A DNA stretch of 64,000 bases from Nymphaea colorata. Its lineage: Eukaryota > Streptophyta > Magnoliopsida > Nymphaeales > Nymphaeaceae. Where the stretch lies: NCBI RefSeq assembly GCF_008831285.2, contig NC_045148.1, forward strand, positions 9,987,001-10,051,000, written 5' to 3'. The first letter of the stretch is position 1; each line of letters starts with the position of its first letter. Positions 12,418 to 26,017 of this stretch are shown here, piece after piece. The notes under the pieces are model-generated. The model saw only the letters and a list, made by a program, of their open reading frames with translations, was not told where the DNA came from and did not search any database. The position numbers were made by a program, and so were the translations under genes.

Positions 12418-14215
12418 CTGAAAAAACAAACAAAAGATTGGAAGGATAAGGTTAAAGCAAGTTGCCTCAGAACAACTAGCAGGCTCAAAGAACAAACAAT
12501 TACAGACATTGTAAATATGTGAAACAAACCCATGACAACCATAAATAAGAATTGGATTGAAGGGCACAGATGCTATATCATAAGGCTGCTAACCATGCAA
12601 CTGACAGCACAGCATTTTCATATATGGTCATCAACATCAATCTTGTTCAATCAAATGGAAAACCAAGAGCAGGCAAGGATGGGCTTCTGGTCAGCTTATG
12701 CCGTGTGAAGATACACTTGTTGCTGTTACTTCCTCCTCCCTACTTGTGCATTATGCAGTTGCTTTTAATATTTTTTTTCTTTTCTTTTGGGAAAAGAAGG
12801 AACTCCTAGAGAAAACAATTTGGTTTTTTTTGGATAGGGACTGACACGTATATTATTAATTAAGAAAAATAAATTATTGCTTCAACTTTAAGTTTCAAGG
12901 GATCAAATTCGAACAATAATATTCATAAATAGAAAGAATCTCTTTACCGTGTGGAAGAGATGGCTTAATACAGCTATAGCTATACGAAAACTTTCTTTTC
13001 AATATGATCGGTCTTGGAAGAAACTTAAAGCAACTCTCAAACGTTTCTGCATGTTTCAAGTCCCAAAAATGAATTGGCTGTCAAGCAAAAACTTTTATGT
13101 TTCTTAACTATTAAAGGAATAAGAAATAAGATGCATAGCCACGCAAAATTGCTCAAGAAACACACAAGTCAAAAGGAGACGCTCGTCAACATTGAAACCC
13201 ATAAAAAATTAGAACCAGTTCCCAAAAACGCCACCAAACACCTTCTTAAACGAAGTTCTCGTCATCCCTAACCATGAAAATATATATTCAGGGCTACAAT
13301 AATCACAGTCAAATGCCTTTTTCTTCCTTTGCAATCGCTTAAAAAAATGCTCCAAGTAACTTCGAAACAACAACCATAGAAAAAAGGACTAGAACTTCGG
13401 AAGAAAAAAAAGAATAAAAAGAACCTACATGTCTTCTGTAAAATTGCCATCTCATTACGTCATAAATCAGACACTTCATCGACGCCGAACCGAAGGCAAA
13501 ATATCTGTTTTTTTTTTCTCCTATAATAACTAAAATTCAAACTCAACCTAAAATTCAACTCGACCTCAATCCTCGCAGATCAAAAAATCTCAAATTCATA
13601 CAGAAACAACTCCCATTGGCGCTCTAAAAAGCATGTTTGCCACAAAGGAAAGAACTACCTTATCTGATGCAGAGCAGAAGAAAGGCACAGCGATACCACA
13701 CATCAAAATCAAATAGATCAATAAACTCCCTCAGAACCAAAGCCCTAGCGTCCCCGAAATAAACGCTTCAGGCTTCCTATTTGTAACTTGACGAAGGAAA
13801 AACACTTCACGAGCCGACATGAAGTTCTCCTCTCTCTCAAAATGCGAGAGAGATGGAGAGCGGTTCCTAAACTGACAAACCGCATCCGACGTGGATAACC
13901 ACGTATGTCGCCGGAAAGAGGATAGTGTGAAGGAGACCGACGGTTTCCCGCGAGCACTAGCCCTCCATCCAAATCGGATTCACGGGAGAAGCCAAATCTT
14001 GCAAAAGGAGACACCGGACATCGCTAACCTGGCAGACGACCGCAAAGCGCCGACCGGAGCAAGAAGCTAGCACTTTCCGGCGAAGCTCGCACAGGGGCCG
14101 ACCGGTGAGATCAATCTCGCGTTTACCGCCACGTGGTTCGCCGCGGCGGGAGAGGCAGAGAAAGCCAGAAGAAGAATGGTAGATTTTCAGGGGACGGCTC
14201 GTTAGTGTCAAGAAA
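12418..14215 (-). other. Probable leader intron and 5' UTR of the C2-domain gene
   Basis: An acceptor TTTTTTCAG ends at 12418, 27 bases before the start codon, so the 5' UTR is split. The GC-richer block at about 13740-14210 is the likely leader exon and core promoter. Candidate donors in gene orientation are AAG|GTAGTT near 13665 and CAG|GTTAGC near 14030, and I cannot choose between them. No TATA box or conserved coding frame was found, and the open frames in this block are not conserved in any family I know. Confidence 0.5.
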
Positions 14216-17200
14216 ACGCACCGCAGCCTTTCTTTTTGAATACTAAGAGAATTGAACTCTTCGTTTTACAAAGATATCACCGCGATTTCAATCTAATTCT
14301 CGGAGGGTCCTACTTTTGTTTGGCACTCACGGCATTTTCCTTTTGGAAGATTTTCTGTCAAAGTACCACTTTTTGTTCGTAAATCCAAACACGAGCTTCA
14401 TTTCCACCATTTTCCTGAAATGCGTTCATGATTGGCAATTAAGTAAGTTACGATGAAAATGAGTGATAATAATGTCCTCTTCTTTTCATGTGTAAAACAC
14501 TTTTAACTTGTAAACGCAAAAGCAAAAAGTGTTGAAAATCAGAAACATTCGCATTCTCCAACACCAGATTTGTCCATTTTAAGAATGGAAAGTATCTCAA
14601 ACTATTAATATTCAAAGCTTTTAATTTTTTTTTAAATATCAACATGCATGAATTAACTAAAAAGAATTTCTTTATTGCAGAAAAAAAAAACTTATATTTT
14701 GGGAGTGGAGTTTTCCTAAAAACATCTAACAGCATTGGACTGTAATAACCATTAATAGGACAATACTTTTTCCCAAAGTCCACTTTAGGGTCTCTTTTCA
14801 GTCAGTCGTTCTCCATGGGATACTGGGTCGTTTTGTTGTAGTTATGGAAAGGAACGTCGACCCTTTTCAAAAGACTGCTTATTCCCGGCGGAAGAGACAC
14901 TTTGTCTCGTTCCAGGACGCGTTTGCTCCCGGAAGAGTCACCCACGAACAACGCCGCCCTCGGAGGCTTCTCAAAACGTGTGGGGCACCACGACATTTCG
15001 TAGAGGTAAAGTTACATCCCCAAGTCGCACAAACGCGACAATTTGTACCGGTGAAAATTGATTAGCAGAAAGTTCCCCAGGTTATCGGCAACATATATTT
15101 TCAAAGTGATGATGCAAAGTCTCCGGTGTCCGTTTATCGATATAACGCGAAAATTTTACTAAGTGAAGTGAGGACTAAAAAATCGTGCAGGTTCATGAAA
15201 CATGTTCACGAAACATTTTAAAAAGTGTACCAATAATCGGTTTAGATTCATAAAACAGTAACATTTTGTTCATGTTGTCAAACAACCCTTTGGAAATCAT
15301 TCTCTTTAGAGAGCAATGGTTCTTTTCAAATGCAAGGCCCACTACCATTAATGCATTTAGTTTTATATATGAATTTGATATAGACTTGTTTGTGTATATA
15401 AAAATCGGAGTCAGATTTATATATGAATTTAAAAGTCGAAACGGGATTGGATTCAAATTGTGAACTAAAATTTTGGATTAAAAAATGGTAAAACCTTTTT
15501 CTTCATTCGCATTAAAATCTAAATATGTGAACATCTAATAAAATCAGACATGGTAAAGAATACATCCACTCGAATATGATCTGTTTACATCCCTTTGAAC
15601 AGGAGAGAGTTCATGGAACTGGTGGAATAGTTGAAACGAGTGTTCTATCTTACCAATCAAACGAGGATGTCTCATCGAATGCTAATTCAAGTAACAATAA
15701 TGAAATAGTATCATAAAGTAAATGTTAATTTAAATAATAAGATGCACAAAAATTTGGATATGTGATGAGATCAGACCTAAGCCCGTCGGTCTTTGTCACA
15801 TAAATGCGAATGCTGCTGGAACAAGTAGGACAGCTTATCGCAATGCCCATCCGCCCGCAACGAAAGCAGCATTAAGCCTTTTAGTAGATCGGGTAGCATT
15901 CGGCACAGCTTCCCCACTTACAGGGGTGGAGCCATGAAAAATTCATGAGAAAGACCGAATTATAGTTTTAAAATTTTGACAGATGTTAAAACATCATTTT
16001 TTAAACTTTTTATGTAGTATACCTGAATTTTTTTAAAATTTAGATGTAAATTTTTAAATTTTTTAGGAATTCCGCCCCTACCCACTTAGTAATTGTTCAA
16101 AAAATTGCAGCAATTTCCCACAATTTCCTGTTTTTCTTTTCCTCACTGCAGAATTTTAGGATGCTTATTTGTTTTATATGATCACCACTCTTCCCCCCCA
16201 ACTATCATGTCAGTATCAAAGTAGGTACCACCGTCATCTTTATTTTATCTGATTTCAATAACCATGACTTATTGTCGGCAGAACGGTCAATCATATTACG
16301 AAAATAATACGAAAAATTGAGTTTTACCCTCACTACTATGCTGATGCGAATTGACCTATTTCATTTTTGGTGTTTTAAATATTAAAGAGTCGTTTGATGC
16401 AAAGAATGCTTGTATCAAAAGTCTGTCTCTATGAACTTACAACAAAAAAAAAAAAAACAAATAGATTCATAAAACAAATACATTATAATATTCTATAAAT
16501 CTACCTCAATTTTTAAAACAAGTTCATAAAATAATAATAATTTGCTACTATTGTCAAAGGCTCTTAAAAGATACGCTTAATAGTCTCACATATGCATTCG
16601 ATGGCTGTTTAGGGAAACACTGGACTTCATATCCACGTTAAGTAACAAAAAAACTTCATGTCTCAGGTTTCGAGGTAGGTAAACATATAGGGGCGTAAAC
16701 GAATCACACAAGGATTCAATTTTTCCAAATTGGACTTAAAATGAGACCCACACATAGATACCAAGTTTGAAGTCGATTAAATGTCGAGCTTAGAAGCAGA
16801 CCGATCGGGTGAAATCGATCCTGGATATTTTGAGACGCTCTGTCTCACAAGCACATGGCACCAAACAGACATGAGATATTTATCTCAACATCCCTTTAAA
16901 GTCTTGGCAGTGAGCCTTCACGTTATTCAAAGTTCTAGAATACGCGTTTGTTATATGCTAATAAACTTCGACATGAAATCATCTAAAGCATATGACAATT
17001 AATCTGGAGCACCAAGTCCAAAGCGTGTCTCGTAGTTGCAATAAATGACCAAATTACCCTTTATTTTTTAGAAAAAAAAAAGACCCCCTAAGGCCTCTAC
17101 AAATACAAAAATACTACTTTTTTATACATTAAAAAATTATAAAAGAAAATTTTTTGGTCCCTACAAAAGTTTTGAAAAGATACCGTCGGCACTTGTGAAA

Positions 17201-18900
17201 AATTTTTAGACGACACATACCAAAAAAAAAAAGGGTTTCTCTCCCCTTGCACAAACAATTATTAACTACCAAACTATATTAAAGTGAGTTGACATATAGG
17301 TTTTAAAGTGGCTTAAAGTTAGTGTGTGTGTATATATATATATACATTAAGATCTATAATAAGTTGTTTCTAAAGCACGTTGAACTAAGGAACTTAAGGC
17401 GTATCATAAATTATATGTCCTTCTAACTTGCCAAAACCTCTACATAAATACATAATTTACATATCAGTGCCTCCCCAAGTGTAATTCACATATCTATGCC
17501 TCCTTCATTATGACCATACTTCCTCAGAAAATGTTTAAACCAGTAAATAATTACCGGTAAAAGAAAATTAGAAAAAATAAAGCTTCAGCATGTGAATGCT
17601 TGGTCAAATCATAATTAATCGGCTTATTATATCATATCATTACTTATATATATATATATATATATATAACGGTCTATTCTTTATAATATTTTAGAAATAT
17701 ATATCAATAAGGCACCAAACTTGATGGTTATGGGACTAGATCAAACTGAAGCTTCAATGACATCACATACCGGGCCAGCGGATCCTCAGCAGGTTGCTTG
17801 CAGGATCCAGCATCTCGGCAGAAGCATATGCTTTTAGCCTTTGTTCATTAAAGATGAATAGATGATGCTTGGAGCTCCAAGGCAAACCGGATCTACCACG
17901 CAGGAATATACTTATAGGTCAATCGGGTCCACTCCGTATGGATCCAAATCGGTTCAGATCTGTCCCTGATCCAGACATCACCACAAAACACTCATTAGAA
18001 ATTGGATAACGATCATACCATGCAAGTTCTTGTTTCTGAACCAACTGGATCTGGGCTCGGGTTTGTAACCGAAAAGGGATCCGATCCGCGTTCTACAGTC
18101 TTCTAGCCAGCTGGTTTCATGGAGCACTTATTGTCCACTCTCCAGTGAGATAAGACTAAAAATCCTTCATGGGTCCAATAATGCATAAAAAAAGGGTGAA
18201 TTTTATCCTCAATCAATCAATGGTGAGGGCCCCCTTGAGATTGTTGGAGCAGGTTTAAATTCCCCTATCTATGACGCATTTGATATCTTTTCTTCTTCAT
18301 AAGATAATCTCTTCTTACATGCAGCGGTTGGGATTCTGAATCCATGGTAGAAAAATATTAAAGATTTCATTGTCAGCAACTTAACTCATTCAGGATATAT
18401 ATATATATATATATATATTTCTGACTCCACATTCTTTCCTTGGTCCCTTCGTTTCTTAAAATATTTATTTATTATGAGATCATCTGGCCTCACATGTCCG
18501 TCGCTGTGGGAATTCCATTAGCAGAAGAAAGTATTAATTAATTCTTAGAAGGCGACAACTTCTCTTGGCGCATTCATTAAAGCAATATTAAAATCACGGA
18601 GCATAAGTAAGTTGACACAACGAAGAAATCAATATTTGGTAAGTCTTTAAAAAGTTCATTTTTTATTAATATCTAAAGATGCTTTTAACCTTATAATATG
18701 GGAGGTCACCAAGAAAAATTTTTGAATAGGGAGTCTTTCCCTTTGGGGAGAGGTTTTTTCCAAGTTGCTTACGCAAGTAAAGGAAGAACAGCAGGCAGAA
18801 AGCAACAACGTGGAATGCTTGTTGACCAACGGCACGCATAGGTAGGGTGGGTTCAACGTAAAATTGGATGGTAAGTATTGATATTTACCTCTGTTGCCAC
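14216..18900. other. AT-rich intergenic stretch
   Basis: No recognisable gene was found. It holds (AT)n runs near 17330, 17645 and 18396, a small GC-richer block at 14800-15060 with unconserved frames, and the MITE listed at 15921. The GATCC-rich block 17720-18130 has no coding frame that I recognise. Confidence 0.45.
15913..16088. mobile_element. hAT-type MITE with 8-bp target duplication
   Basis: The element (15921-16080, 160 bp) begins CAGGGGTGGAGCC and, read inward from the right end, TAGGGGCGGAATTCC. It is flanked on both sides by the identical 8-mer CCCACTTA (15913-15920 and 16081-16088). Short inverted ends with an 8-bp duplication are the mark of hAT transposons. The AT-rich interior has no coding capacity, so it is non-autonomous. 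A similar left-end word occurs at about 31155 and 43273. Confidence 0.85.
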
Positions 18901-18911
18901 CTGAGCGCACA

Positions 18912-18971
18912 TGGTGCGGGTGTAGGTGCCGACGTGACACATCTCAAAAAAATTTAGGTGTGGCGAGAGTA

Positions 18972-19025
<54 letters not shown>

Positions 19026-20630
19026 CTTTTATGATTTTACTTTTAAAATTCAAGATAAAAAATTTCAAATATAACAAATTTAAAATTAGGTAGTGTGTAT
19101 AGTTCACTTTTAGTGAATATCGCACAAGTACACATTAATTTAGACAACCTGATTCATATTCGAAAATCAGAATTAACTCAGTTAGTCTCCACCCAATAGT
19201 TTTGAAAGTTTGAAGACCAAGAAAATAAGCATTCCAATAAAATCAAGCTTATGTTCATATTAAGTAGTCCAATCAGTTTCATTTTTAAGGAAAACTAAAA
19301 GAACGTACAAGTTGGCCATTTATTTTAGATTGCATAGCAAGTTAAAAGCAGTTTAAAATTGAGTAACAGGACATGGACAAAATTTTTTAGCATATGTTGC
19401 TAAGCACATCTAAGATGGACGAGGAAGACGCGAGCAAGAGACAAGGGGCAAGGTCGACTTTGTTAAAAATTTTAAAACCTTAAAAATTGAACGAAAAGAT
19501 AACAAATCGCTCAAGTCAAACGCGGGTCAGGTGCGAATCAAAAAAGAACAATTTTAGTTGGGTGCGATCAACCGCACCTGACTCACCATTTAAGTGGTTA
19601 CCAAAAGTGCACCCGCATTGGGTCGATGGGTGCGAGACCAAGAAGGGCGCACCCTGACTTAGATATTTAGAAACTCAGGTCAGCCATTTTTTAATTGTTA
19701 AAAAGATGACTTTACCGTTACCTCGTTAAAATATGGGCCGATGAGATCGAGGCTGAATCGACTGATAGAAGTTGACATTACTCCTTTTGGCCTTAAGGAG
19801 GCAATATAATATATATAGGCTGATGCATACACACATATCTATGACAATTTGAAGTACCATTTTTTTTTTTTTTTTTTTTTTGCTTTCAATTCATTATTGG
19901 TGTATAGGGTATTGATAACTTCATCTCTTAGTTTGGTGATTATGATCGACAAACTCATCCAAAGTCATTTTATTATTTTGATGATGCTTGGCAGTTCATT
20001 ACCTTATGTCGTGAATTGTAATTTTTTTGTACGGTATGTGGCGCTTAAGGAGCTGTTGGTAGGGAGCCAGTCGCTCATTCAAATCTTAAAAGGACATGTT
20101 TTGCAGGAGAGCATAGATTTTTTTTAGGGCGGGTCAAACGATTCAATGAACTTATTCGATTAGAGTCAAACTAAACCTGAATCCAAAAAATGCATTACAC
20201 AACAAAAAATTTTAAATTTTTTTAATGTAATTTTTTTTTTTCCAATTAGCTGAGGTGGGCCACGGCCTAGGCAGGCCCCTGATGCTTTGTATATAACGAA
20301 TGAAGACTACAATCATGGGGCAAAAGAATTGCCTTGGCTATCTTAAGGTTGGTGAAAGCATGGTGGCCTAAAGCTTGGTGAAAACAGTGAAGTCTCTCTG
20401 GCAATGTCACCAGAGTGCGGCAACCCTGGTGATGCACCCATGTCGATGCGACGTGGGTGCTAGTGCGACCCAAATTCGCACCCTATTGATTTAATTTTTT
20501 TTATCAAATTTGATATTATTAATATATTATATTAATAAATTAATAATAATAAAAATTACCTTCGCCGCACCGTAATTTTTTGAGATGTATCGCACCGGCA
20601 CCCGCATCCGCATCCGCACCCGCACCCCGC
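18912..20630. mobile_element. Element with long GC-rich inverted termini (about 1.7 kb)
   Basis: The sequence at 18912-18969 (GGTGCGGGTG, then GGTGCCG, then ACATCTCAAAAAA, ending GGTGTGGCGA) recurs in inverted orientation at 20560-20626, where one arm carries extra GCGGAT-type repeats. The interior holds a (TTA)n run just inside the left end, a matching TTATTA-rich patch inside the right end, and many scattered GTGCGACC/GCACCC words that look like subterminal repeats. No transposase was found, so it would be non-autonomous. No clean target duplication was identified and the superfamily is uncertain (CACTA or hAT are possible). Confidence 0.6.
18970..19026. repeat. (TTA)n microsatellite
   Basis: A trinucleotide run of about 18 units lies immediately inside the left inverted terminus of the 1.7-kb element. 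It translates to poly-Asn on the minus strand, which is not a gene. Confidence 0.95.
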
Positions 20631-20723
20631 ATTCTGGTGACATAGCTCTCTGGTTTCTCCCAAATAAATATTTAGAAAAAAAAAAGTATGGCAGCTCAGT
20701 ATTGACTCTTTTTTTTTTTGAAA

Positions 20724-20970
20724 AAAAAAACTGTTTGTTCATTTTCATTTTTCATTTAATGGTATTTTAGACTTTTCACTAAAAATTTTAGTTGTCCAAT
20801 TTCACCTTTTAAGGCCTAAATGGGTTCATCATCTGTTTATTATTGAAAAAAAACTGTTTGTTCATTTTCATTTTTCATTTAATGGTATTTTAGACTTTTC
20901 ACTAAAAATTTTAGTTGTCCAATTTCACCTTTTAAGGCCTAAATGGGTTCATCATCTGTTTATTATTGAG
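20724..20970. repeat. Two-copy tandem repeat, 123-bp unit
   Basis: Two practically identical copies begin near CTGTTTGTTCATTTTCATTT (20731 and 20854) and lie next to the right end of the inverted-terminus element. Confidence 0.9.
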
Positions 20971-21061
20971 GGATGAATTTGAAACGAAGATATTTTTTAC
21001 TATTACTGTCGTTTAAATACTACCTGAGCTACCTACTAGAAGTAACCTATTAAGAACTAAG

Positions 21062-21338
21062 AGGCCATTTGATTGTCCTTGATCTACTCTAATCTAAAAT
21101 TATGAAGATCCTAAGTTCATGGATCTATAATTAGACCCCATCCCCTTCGATCGTAGATCAATTTTTTTTCTCAACACAAAAGCAAAACGAGTATTCCAAA
21201 TGTGAATCTTAGGTTATGCACTAAGATCCTTAATATGATAAACCGTAGATTTTACGTGTGGATCTTTTGTTTGCACATCAGCAAAAACATGTCATGTCGC
21301 ACTCATGGATCTAAAATCTGAAGTAATCAAATACCCTC
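21062..21338. mobile_element. Candidate Tourist-like MITE
   Basis: The left end GAGGCCATTTGATTG and the inverted right end GAGGGTATTTGATTAC share a core. The interior is rich in AAGATCCT and GGATCT words, as in the elements at 6.2 and 46.0 kb. The target duplication is not clean. Confidence 0.4.
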
Positions 21339-22060
21339 AAGTGTTTATCGGGTCGGATTCGGATTCATATCATGTGCAGAGTATGAAAGCAAACATGCGT
21401 TTTGCATGTTGTTAGGTTATGATGTCCAACAGAACCGATAAAAAGATCTCTACCAAATTAAGTATTAGTAAGATGTATATATGACCGTCTTTTATAGGAT
21501 CAACTAACTGGAATTTGGATCTGCGATGCCGGCCGTAACATATGGATTTGTATCCCCAGACGGCCGGAAAATGTTAGTACCAAGTGAAATCTGCAAAAAG
21601 CTATCTTTCTGATTGGTCAAATTCAATGAGAAAAAGCTGGTCAAATTTGGTTTTTCGTTTTGACCAATACATAAATATCTGATTCAAATTCAAATTCAGA
21701 TATACATAAATTCAAATTCAGATACAGAAAAGTTGGACATTCAATCAGATTCAAATTCTGATATACATAAATATCTTATCAGATTCGGAGTGGGATCAGA
21801 TTTATTTTTATATAAATATCATCTATTTGATGCTCTTATATTTTCAAAGCCGGCCAAATTTAGTTCCAAATTCAGATTTCAATATGAACGGGATTTTAGA
21901 TTTTGAAGCTGGTGATATGACTTTTCTTTGTGTTATTCAAATTCAAATTTAAATATGAATATATGAATATCCATATGATTATTAAAAGTATATTTGATTT
22001 GAATCAGATTTGTAAAGGGCCATATCGCTTTGCCGGTCGGTGCAGCCGATACGCATGGAC

Positions 22061-22207
22061 ATGTAGCAGGATTTAAAAAAAAAAACTTAGAGATTAATTA
22101 ATATTGTAAAATATTTAATTAAACAAAAAAAATGTAGCAGGATTTAAAAAAAAAAGAACTTAGAGATTAATTAATATTGTAAAATATTTAATAAAACAAA
22201 AAAAAAA
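22061..22207. repeat. Two-copy tandem repeat, 71-bp unit
   Basis: Both copies begin ATGTAGCAGGATTTAAAA and differ by small changes in homopolymer length. Confidence 0.9.
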
Positions 22208-22641
22208 GTGCCTGTTATTTCAACTCTCTAGCGTCCAGCCTCAACCATTTCTGTTTGCAGCTGATACGATGCCATGTATATCGGCCAACTGATGGCTGAA
22301 GCTTACACGCAGGCAATATGGACAACACTTCTGTTCTGAATATAATAATTCCCATTACAAGAAAAGTTTCAAACGTTTCCTCCATCAAACAATCACAGCA
22401 GGATTCAACTGCCAGCCTCCTCCTCCTTGTTTAAGGCTTAAGCACAGGACATTGATCACCACATATTTAAGGCCCAAGATCTTTGATTTCCAGAAAGGAT
22501 TTGGAATTTTATGTTGGAAATATGCAGGAATAACACCACCGACTTGTAAACTTCCTTGAAATCCTCTGATCTCAAGTCAGACCTCATCAATCTAAATCAG
22601 ACCCACCCAGATCCAGCGTAATCAAGCTCCCCCAAGAAACC

Positions 22642-23121
22642 TTAACCTGTCTTCAATTCCAAAGCACAAGAGCACCAAGCTTTTACCAAGGAAGCAACCA
22701 CAGCCTCACAGAAAAAGAGAAACATCTCAAAAGCAGAACCGATGAACTGTGCGCTGCAAAATTCAACCAGTTGCTTTCGTCGCGTCACTAAAGAGACGGT
22801 CTTCTCTTGCAGGAAAATAGCGTCTCTGTGCATGCCGAGGAGGTGGCGCATGTCAGCACAAAGAAGGAAACCAGAATGCCAAAAGCGGAGCCATGATGGT
22901 GAAATTTTATTGGTGCTTGTTGACGATGACGCCTGCATTGTCATCAGTGGCGTGCGTAACACCATAAGCCGACGATGGTGGAGAGAGAAATCAAGATCTC
23001 TGAGAAGAAAAGGTGATGGAGGGAGAAAGATGATAATGGCGGTCTCCCTTTTGAGGGCGACTTCTATCACACAAGAAGAAATGGGTCGACCAGTCTGAAG
23101 GTTGCCAAGCATGGAAACCAT
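22642..23121 (-). other. Unrecognised single-exon open frame (159 codons)
   Basis: This is the longest open frame in the spacer. A 118-codon frame on the opposite strand overlaps it. The minus-strand product has hydrophobic segments and a Cys/Phe-rich C-terminal third but no motif I recognise. The block is more GC-rich than its surroundings. Overlapping long frames on both strands argue for composition rather than coding. It may be a lineage-specific gene, a non-coding transcript or nothing. Confidence 0.2.
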
Positions 23122-24288
23122 GTGCGCCGGCCAGCTTTTGTCGCTTTAACATCAGATTAGACGGGTTAATTCGGCAGTGGCCACTATGAAGAGCAATGAC
23201 TTCATTAACTAGAAAGAAAAAAAATCTCGTTCAGGATCAGAAGCACAGTTGCCATGTGTTTAATGCTCGATACTGCTAAATTATATATATATATATATAT
23301 ATTAACGATGACAGAAACAATTTATATCATGATGATCAAATGCTTGAACTATGGCAATCGTATTAGAAAGAAGATGAATAAAAATGCTTAACGATGACAA
23401 ACAATTCATGATCATGATCATCAACTGGTTGAACTACGTATATCTATAGAACGGAGTACTGAGTTGTGTTCCTGTTCCGATGCATCAGCTGATAAGACAT
23501 CAAATCGGACCAAGACCTCAACATGATGAGCCATCATTTGGAAATGCTGGTAAACGACGTCGATGGGACCTTTGAAATACACGCAAGGAATGGGTCAATA
23601 TCGTCTGCTGCGCTATGTTTCGCCTGTGTTCATGCATGTCAGAATCATGAGCGATGAATGTACATAATACAGGAGCCGACGTTGATGATGATGCTGATTA
23701 TGTACATGAACATGAGGATGATTTTGCATGCATAGTCATGACTGCTGAGCGTTAAAACTCATCTTGCTTCTCAAAAAGGAAGAAAGAAAGCCAAAGTTAT
23801 TATTGTTAAATTGGTTAAGCTCGCAAAATTATATATCTAGCAGTCACCTTGATTTGAATCTTCCACCTGCGCAGCCAATCTTTGACTTTACACAGTTGTT
23901 TTGTTCCATAGTGGACTGTGAGCGTCGATTACGGAGCATTAGGAAGACAATACTAACAAGCAAATGGCAGGGTTGAAGCCTCATCTTGGCTTTTCCACTT
24001 GAGAGCCTTCACATTTTCCTACCTAAATAAAAAATCAGTGGGCTATTGTTGTCTTAGTTATATAAGAGTTTATTATTAAGAGGTCGTCTCACAGTTAGAA
24101 CACTTTGTAAGGTTTTACGAATCTAATTCAAAGATTGAAACAGATACAATGAACACTAAAACTAGACGTCCATAAATTTATCTTGATCTTTAGGACATAT
24201 TCTTATAACACTCACAAAATGATTCACTTGTCAAAAGATCCATAAACGTTTAATGTTCATTGGGTATTATATTGATCCCTAGTATTTC

Positions 24289-24362
<74 letters not shown>

Positions 24363-26000
24363 GGTCAAATAATTGGTGGGACTTTTCTAAACACAAGAGT
24401 CCCAGCATGGGTAGCCGCTTCATATTTCCCTCTATATGAAAGTGGAAGACAGGAAACCTCCTTAGATAGCAAAAAAGCAATATTCCAACATGATATATAT
24501 ATACATATGAAATCGTACTTTGCCGATAACATGTAGAAGCGGCATACGAACAAGTGGCAAGGCTCCTACTATTTCTCTTCAAGATAAACCTCTTTTCACC
24601 AAGCTCAAAGAGGGATAATATTACCATTTCTTCAATTGGGTATCTTGTTAAAATTTGAGAGACAGCCTGATTAACCTACTAATTAATAGCCGTCACTCAC
24701 CCTAGATACAATGATGTATTCGACTAGTCCAGTCTTGGCGTTAGGACCGAGCCTTCATGGCTTGACTTGATCAACTAAAAGTTAAACAACCCAGCCTGGG
24801 CTAGCAATCCAGATAATGGAGCCCGATTAAGTCCAATTAAGGTAAACTTGTTAGATTTTAGAAAGGGATGACATAATGACAACAAAACGTATTAACATGG
24901 CATGCTTAATGACAAACATGAAGTATTATTTCCTAATTCGTAAATAGTTGTTTCCTAGACTTTTTGAAAATGAAATTTGTTAAAGTTAAAGGACCCAAAT
25001 TAATCTGAATCAAAAGCTCAACATCAATCAACCAGGTTGGTTGGGGCACAACGACGGATTGGCTCACTAACGTTCATTGGACCACCAGCTTGAACACGGG
25101 GTCAAGCTAGCTTCGTACACACCAAGGTCGGTCCAGGTTTAGACAGGACTAGGCGGTCCAGTCCTGGTTCAAACCCAGGCCATGTGCAGCCTTATCTGCG
25201 CCTATCTATTCGACAATTAGTTAGGCTCTTATATTGGATACAACTGATCATTATGGACCTTTTAAATGTGAATCTTAACTAATTGAGTAAGAGTCTCCGA
25301 GGAGATTAGCACAACTACCTGAAGTGGAGCTTATAGATTACTGGTTTCCATTTCAAGTATTAGGGGTGTCAACTTCTTGTATTGTAAAAAGGCTCTCACA
25401 ATGCGCCAAATTGAAGTGCAGCAGAACAACACTCCAAGGCACCCAAAGTAGGTTTTACATTTTATGAAACAAAGGGTTGAGTTGAAGCTTCCGCTCTCTA
25501 CCAAGTGGTGGGTCTCTCCGGCTCACAGAACTAGTTGTCTAAGAAAGCTTAGTATCATTATCAACCCTATAATCATGCCAATTAGCGTGCAATTGTGTCC
25601 ACAAAGTCCCCATCATCCTCTTGGACCACTCACTTTCTAGGTAACTTTTCACCCAACTTTGTGAAAGCTCTAATTAATCAACATTATGCAGGTATGCTAT
25701 CTTCCAATGGCTAGTTAGCCACCCTCTTCTTTTCTTCTCCACCATTCCTTTTAGGCATATCTCACCTCTTGCATCAGGTGATTGCCTAATCTTTTCCGTT
25801 TTAAGTCAATACCTGAGCTACTTGTTGGCTAGGGTGGGCCGCTGCCCACACCAACCCATTAAAATCGCATTACAATGTCTCAAAATGACACTGTTATGGT
25901 TTAAAATTTATATGCAGTACCCACAGCAAAAGTTGTGTTACCAATGGAAGTTTCTGGACACTAAAAAATCCTCGCTCCGCCATTAGTTTAAGTGAACTAA
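23122..26000. other. Gene-free stretch with repeats
   Basis: It holds (AT)n runs near 23283 and 24291-24359. The part at 24.7-25.2 kb has GGTC/GACC-rich phrases similar in style to 41.7-41.8 kb, possibly transposon debris. No recognisable coding exon was found. Confidence 0.45.
24291..24359. repeat. (AT)n microsatellite
   Basis: A pure AT run of nearly 70 bases in spacer DNA. Confidence 0.95.
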
Positions 26001-26017
26001 AATATTTTCCTTTCTTT

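Noticed and set aside
12552-12564. TTGGATTGAAGGG, a 13-base match to miR159
   Set aside because: The rest of the mature sequence does not match, and no complementary arm (CCCTTCAATCC) exists within the next 200 bases.
18853-19125. Poly-Asn open frame
   Set aside because: It is a translation of the (TTA)n microsatellite.
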